This document shows positions 13,680-16,543 of a stretch of DNA of 16,543 nucleotides, piece by piece. Position 1 is the first letter of the stretch, and every line of letters begins with the position of its first letter. Under the pieces are notes generated by a model that saw only the letters and a list, made by a program, of their open reading frames with translations, was not told the origin of the DNA and did no database searches. Source of the DNA: CAIOZA01 sp964464375. Lineage in GTDB: Bacteria; Bacteroidota; Ignavibacteria; Kapaibacteriales; UBA2268. The translations under genes and the position numbers were made by a program. The stretch lies in the NCBI GenBank assembly GCA_964464375.1, contig CAYXFU010000059.1:1-16543 (forward strand), in the 5' to 3' direction.

Positions 13680-15386
13680 TTATTGACCAATTTTTCTAGT
13701 CCATTTATGATTAGAAACTTCAGGTGTAACTATCAGATCTATCAAAAATGGACCTTTGGTAGAAAGCATTTTTTCGATTGCAGGTTTTATCTCGTCATGA
13801 GTTTTAACTTTTATACCTGGTACTTTCATTGACTCAGCAAGAACTGAAAATTCAATTATGGGATTGTCGAGGAAAAAAGCTTCAGGAAACTCTTTATCAC
13901 TAATATTATTTTCTCTTCTGTACTGCATCAAATTTAGTTCAAGCAATTTATATGCATTATTATTACAAACAACAAATTTAACATCAATATTGTATTTTGC
14001 GGCTGTGGCTAAAGCCTGAATAGTAAACAGGCTACCTCCGTCCCCAGAAAAGCCGATCACAGTCTTATCCGGATTTGCAAGTTTCATTCCGATTGCTCCG
14101 GGGAAGCCTGTTCCAAGTGATCCGCCCCTAGTCTGCATGTAATGTCCCGGGTATTTTGGTGGAATGTATCTTGTAAGATCAGGTGATGCTGTTAAAGCCT
14201 CATCAAAAATCATCACATCATCAGGAACTTGTTTAGAAAGTTCCTTCATAAACGCAGAAGGATGTAAAGGAATTGAATTCTCAAATTGAATATCCCTTTG
14301 TTTTTCGCTTCCGATTTCATCCTCTTTTAGTTTTTTCAAGCCATTGAATCTAACTAATGCTTTTTCAATCTGGTCAGCATTAGCTGAATTTTTAATCTCA
14401 GTGATTAATTCTGAAAGAGCAAGCTTAGGATCTGCTGTAATACCATAATCTACTCGGTGATTTTTTGCAATTTCATAAGAATTCAGATCAATATGAAATA
14501 CTTTTGCATCTGGACTGTAAATATCTCCCAAATCCGGATATACTTCTGGCACCATATATGTACCCAAAATTAAAATAGCATCTCCTTTTTGGGTTATGGG
14601 TTTTGATTGGAAACCGAACATATGACCTGTACCTCCACGGTAGCAGGGATGAGAATGATCCATATTAATCTCACCAGAATCAACATCATAAACCTCAGCA
14701 CCAAGCATACCAGCAACTGTTGTTAGTTCAGTTTCAGCTGATGAGTATGCTATTCCGTCACCAATGAAAATTGTTGGATTTTTAGCATTTAATAAAGTAC
14801 CAGCTAATTTTTGAATAAATTCTGAATTTGGATAGACTTTTGTTGATATGACTGAAGTTGGAAACAAAGCTTCCTCATTTATTTCATCCATAACATCTGC
14901 GGGCAGGCAAACATAAACTGGTCCCATTGGAGGAGTTGAAGCAATTTTAATAGCCTTACGCAGAGTTCTTAGTAAATTTTTTGAGCTATAAACGCAAGTA
15001 GCAAATTTTGTTACAGGTTCCATCATGGCAATAAGGTCTGCAGACATTTGGGCATCCATATTAAAATACTTCAATCCGGCATCACCTGCGATCACTACTA
15101 ATGGAGAATGCCCTCTTTTTGCCTGATATAAAGCACCAACACCATTCCCAATTCCGGGGGAACTGTGTAACTGGACAAGAGTCGGGCTCTGTGTTGCACG
15201 GGCATATCCGTCAGCCATCATAACGGCGATGCTTTCCTGCAAAGTAAGTATATACTTCATTTCAGGATACAAAGATAAAGCATCAAGAATTCCTTGTTCG
15301 ACAGTTCCAGGACAGCCGAACATAATATTTATGCCGTCGAGCAGTAATTGCTCAATGACTTTTTGATTACCTGTTTTACCAGCCAT
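13680..15386 (-). CDS. ThDP-dependent enzyme, benzoylformate decarboxylase/acetolactate synthase family
   Basis: A 568-aa thiamine diphosphate enzyme with the three usual domains (PYR about 1-180, central about 190-335, PP about 370-560). The activating glutamate is Glu51 (LQESIAVMMADGYAR). His74 in VQLHSSPGIGNGVGAL lies where benzoylformate decarboxylase has a catalytic His, and the following RGHSPLVVIAGDAG block also fits that branch better than acetolactate synthase. The PP motif runs from GDGG (448-451) to NNN (475-477) and binds Mg-ThDP. TRGGSLGTGFPGAIG precedes it. These enzymes decarboxylate a 2-oxo acid, join two carbonyls or cleave a 2-hydroxyacyl compound; the substrate cannot be read off here. 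The start overlaps the end of the first gene by 11 bases (ATG inside AGA-TAT-GGC), so translation of the two is probably coupled. It is probably the chemical centre of the operon, and not housekeeping ilvB, since no ilvH-like small subunit is present. Confidence 0.88.
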   Translation of the reverse strand: MAGKTGNQKVIEQLLLDGINIMFGCPGTVEQGILDALSLYPEMKYILTLQESIAVMMADGYARATQSPTLVQLHSSPGIGNGVGALYQAKRGHSPLVVIAGDAGLKYFNMDAQMSADLIAMMEPVTKFATCVYSSKNLLRTLRKAIKIASTPPMGPVYVCLPADVMDEINEEALFPTSVISTKVYPNSEFIQKLAGTLLNAKNPTIFIGDGIAYSSAETELTTVAGMLGAEVYDVDSGEINMDHSHPCYRGGTGHMFGFQSKPITQKGDAILILGTYMVPEVYPDLGDIYSPDAKVFHIDLNSYEIAKNHRVDYGITADPKLALSELITEIKNSANADQIEKALVRFNGLKKLKEDEIGSEKQRDIQFENSIPLHPSAFMKELSKQVPDDVMIFDEALTASPDLTRYIPPKYPGHYMQTRGGSLGTGFPGAIGMKLANPDKTVIGFSGDGGSLFTIQALATAAKYNIDVKFVVCNNNAYKLLELNLMQYRRENNISDKEFPEAFFLDNPIIEFSVLAESMKVPGIKVKTHDEIKPAIEKMLSTKGPFLIDLIVTPEVSNHKWTRKIGQ

Positions 15387-16200
15387 ATCTTTTAAGCCCT
15401 TTATCTAGAACTTCAACAAATTTATCTCCCATTTCGAAAGAACATTGAAGCGATCGGGCTGTGATAAAGGGATAGTCAACTATAACGGAAGTTTCCTTGC
15501 CAAAATTTCCATGATACTGACCATTTGGACCTACTGCATCAGTAAGCATATACTCAAGAACATAAGGCGGAGGTCCAATGTTAAAATCTGTATGAAGGAA
15601 ACCAGTTCCATCATGATAATCATATTCAATACAATGACCAGTAACGTGTTTCCCATTGATTATGCTTTTTCGTTCGTTGAAATCGCGTGCAAATACAAGG
15701 CATGCAACTCCGTAGCAAATAGCTCCGATCGGTAAGTCTGCTTTTTTAAAGCCAAGTATTAGTTCATGTAAACGCTGATTGTTTACCATGTCAACTATCG
15801 GACCGCTGCCACCAACAAGGAACAATGCATCGTACTCTTCAGTCAGTTTTGCTATGCTTTCATTAACTTTAACATAGTATGCTTCGAGCTCTCTTAGAAA
15901 GTTCTGTTTGCTGTGATACGGCCTTTCAGGGATATAGTCTGACATATTCCTGCATTCATCCAATCTGTTGGTAGCTTCGAATTCTTTAACCATTTTTTCG
16001 GCTAAAGGAGTAGTAACGCATACTCCAAGAGGCGGATCAATATACGTAGAGTCATAACTGGGAGGCAAAGCTTCTGATTTTTTGCCATGAGTGGTCATAA
16101 ATTCAACTTTGTGGCCAGCTGCTTCGAGTTTGGATAATGGACCAACAAGTTCAATGCCCCAGTATCCATATTCGGATAGAATAGCTAATATTTTTTTCAC
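15376..16200 (-). CDS. DJ-1/Hsp31-like protein 1, first gene of the operon
   Basis: A 274-aa cytosolic member of the DJ-1/PfpI superfamily. It starts with GTG at 16200, with GGGGA six bases upstream, which is a good fit. The first strand is KKILAILSEYGYWGIELVGP with Glu17. The loop FLVGGSGPIVD (127-137) and elbow GAICYGVACLVFARD with Cys162-Tyr163 follow. HCIEYDYHDG may provide His and Asp/Glu partners. An insert of about 60 residues between the first strands and the VGGSG loop (about 65-120) makes it longer than PfpI and somewhat longer than DJ-1-like protein 2. The C-Y elbow and C-terminal VDYPFITARSLQCSFEMGDKF pattern pair it with protein 2 rather than the PfpI protein. Glyoxalase III-like or hydrolase/amidotransferase-like activity is possible; the reaction is unknown. 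Its 3' end overlaps the ThDP gene, so these two products are probably made in a fixed ratio. Confidence 0.82.
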   Translation of the reverse strand: MKKILAILSEYGYWGIELVGPLSKLEAAGHKVEFMTTHGKKSEALPPSYDSTYIDPPLGVCVTTPLAEKMVKEFEATNRLDECRNMSDYIPERPYHSKQNFLRELEAYYVKVNESIAKLTEEYDALFLVGGSGPIVDMVNNQRLHELILGFKKADLPIGAICYGVACLVFARDFNERKSIINGKHVTGHCIEYDYHDGTGFLHTDFNIGPPPYVLEYMLTDAVGPNGQYHGNFGKETSVIVDYPFITARSLQCSFEMGDKFVEVLDKGLKRYGW

Positions 16201-16543
16201 ACAGAATCCCCTATTTATTATGAATTTATATTAATAGTAATTCTTGATCATTTATTATAAAGTCAATAAAATTAAAACTATAAACAGGAATGAGCACAAA
16301 ATTATCTTTTAACAATTCATGTACTTATAACCCAAATATATGTTCTTTTAAATGTATAAAGTTAGAATAGTTGTAAATATATTAACAACTACTCCCTTGC
16401 CTGCAACTTAATAATTAATTATTTTTAAACCAAGATTAATTTTTGAAATCTTGTTTACATATGTTGATTTACTATAATTAGGTAACTAATACCAAGTTGC
16501 TATCATAGAAGAAAAATAAGTCTTTGTGTCCTTCCGGGCTTGT
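16201..16543 (-). promoter_or_regulatory. Upstream control region of the ten-gene operon
   Basis: These 343 AT-rich bases hold no convincing gene on either strand. Read on the - strand, TATAAT (16254-16259) and TAATTTTG (16297-16304, a Bacteroidota-type -7 match) are possible promoter elements, but neither has a clear upstream partner. Two inverted repeats are present: TAGTTGT/ACAACTA (16368-16374 and 16385-16391, 10-base centre) and CAAGATT/AATCTTG (16431-16437 and 16447-16453, 9-base centre). ATAATTAATTAT (16411-16422) is a perfect 12-base palindrome. They could be operators of a regulator encoded elsewhere. The last bases (TCTTTGTGTCCTTC) resemble a common dispersed repeat. Any neighbouring gene to the right starts outside the window. 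Confidence 0.4.

Larger units (their letters stand above)
5888..16200 (-). other. Ten-gene operon: ThDP enzyme, three DJ-1 proteins, MBL, VOC, NTF2 pair, GlgX-like, epimerase-STAS
   Basis: All ten genes point the same way. With corrected starts, the first two overlap by 11 bases and the other gaps are 25, 16, 19, 14, 9, 13, 16 and 12 bases. Each gene has a recognisable purine-rich ribosome binding site. No internal terminator or promoter is evident. No gene encodes a signal peptide, a transporter or a DNA-binding protein. Such regular spacing implies that the products are needed together. Transcription should start in 16201-16543 and end at 5843-5870. I do not know a named pathway with this gene set. 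Confidence 0.85.

Noticed and set aside
13680..15386. Housekeeping acetolactate synthase large subunit (ilvB)
   Set aside because: His74/LHSSPGIGN and the following block fit the benzoylformate decarboxylase branch, there is no small regulatory subunit, and no branched-chain amino acid genes are nearby.
5888..16200. Defence island or prophage segment
   Set aside because: No nuclease, helicase, toxin, integrase or phage structural gene occurs; all ten products resemble metabolic enzymes.

Overview
The window looks like a chromosomal piece of an AT-rich member of the Bacteroidota/Ignavibacteriota/Kapabacteria (FCB) group. Two exported proteins end in a type IX secretion (T9SS) sorting domain, a hallmark of that group. 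The intergenic DNA also carries the AT-rich tandem motifs and short palindromic repeats I associate with such genomes. The assignment is inferred from protein families and base composition; no rRNA or tRNA gene is present to confirm it.

Left part (1-4900, + strand): two single-gene units for exported proteins. The first (144-2741) is an 865-aa LamG-type cell-surface protein. The second (3325-4842) is a 505-aa beta-propeller protein with an Ig-like domain. Each has a signal peptide, a T9SS C-terminal domain and its own terminator. The roughly 580 bp between them hold no gene. They contain a terminator whose 3' half is duplicated, a REP-like palindrome, three copies of a 26-bp motif, GC-rich inverted repeats and AT-rich tandem repeats.

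Middle (4917-5870): a possible dispersed-repeat remnant, then a lone four-helix membrane protein of the DUF4239 family on the - strand, then the hairpin terminator of the large operon to its right.

Right part (5888-16200, - strand): ten genes in one direction, with one 11-nt overlap and eight gaps of only 9-25 nt, almost certainly one transcript. In transcription order: DJ-1-like protein 1; a ThDP-dependent decarboxylase/carboligase of the benzoylformate decarboxylase type; an MBL-fold hydrolase; DJ-1-like protein 2; two NTF2/SnoaL-like small proteins; a PfpI/DJ-1 protein 3; a VOC (glyoxalase-fold) protein; a GlgX/isoamylase-type GH13 debranching enzyme; and an N-acylglucosamine-2-epimerase-like (alpha/alpha)6-barrel protein with a C-terminal STAS domain. 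None has a signal peptide, so the pathway is cytosolic. I see no transporter and no DNA-binding regulator inside it. I do not recognise it as a named pathway. A reasonable inference is that glucan-derived sugar passes through an isomerase-like barrel to small, reactive oxo-compounds handled by the ThDP, DJ-1, VOC and MBL proteins, with the STAS domain linking it to partner-switching signalling. This operon is the best candidate for an undescribed system.

Four start codons were set downstream of the longest reading frame (144, 8089, 10631, 12005) because good Shine-Dalgarno sequences sit just before them; in three of these the change removes an overlap or places the SD in the gap between genes. 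A fifth (3325) was moved because it gives a typical signal peptide. The last 343 bp (16201-16543) appear to be the operon's control region and hold two inverted repeats.
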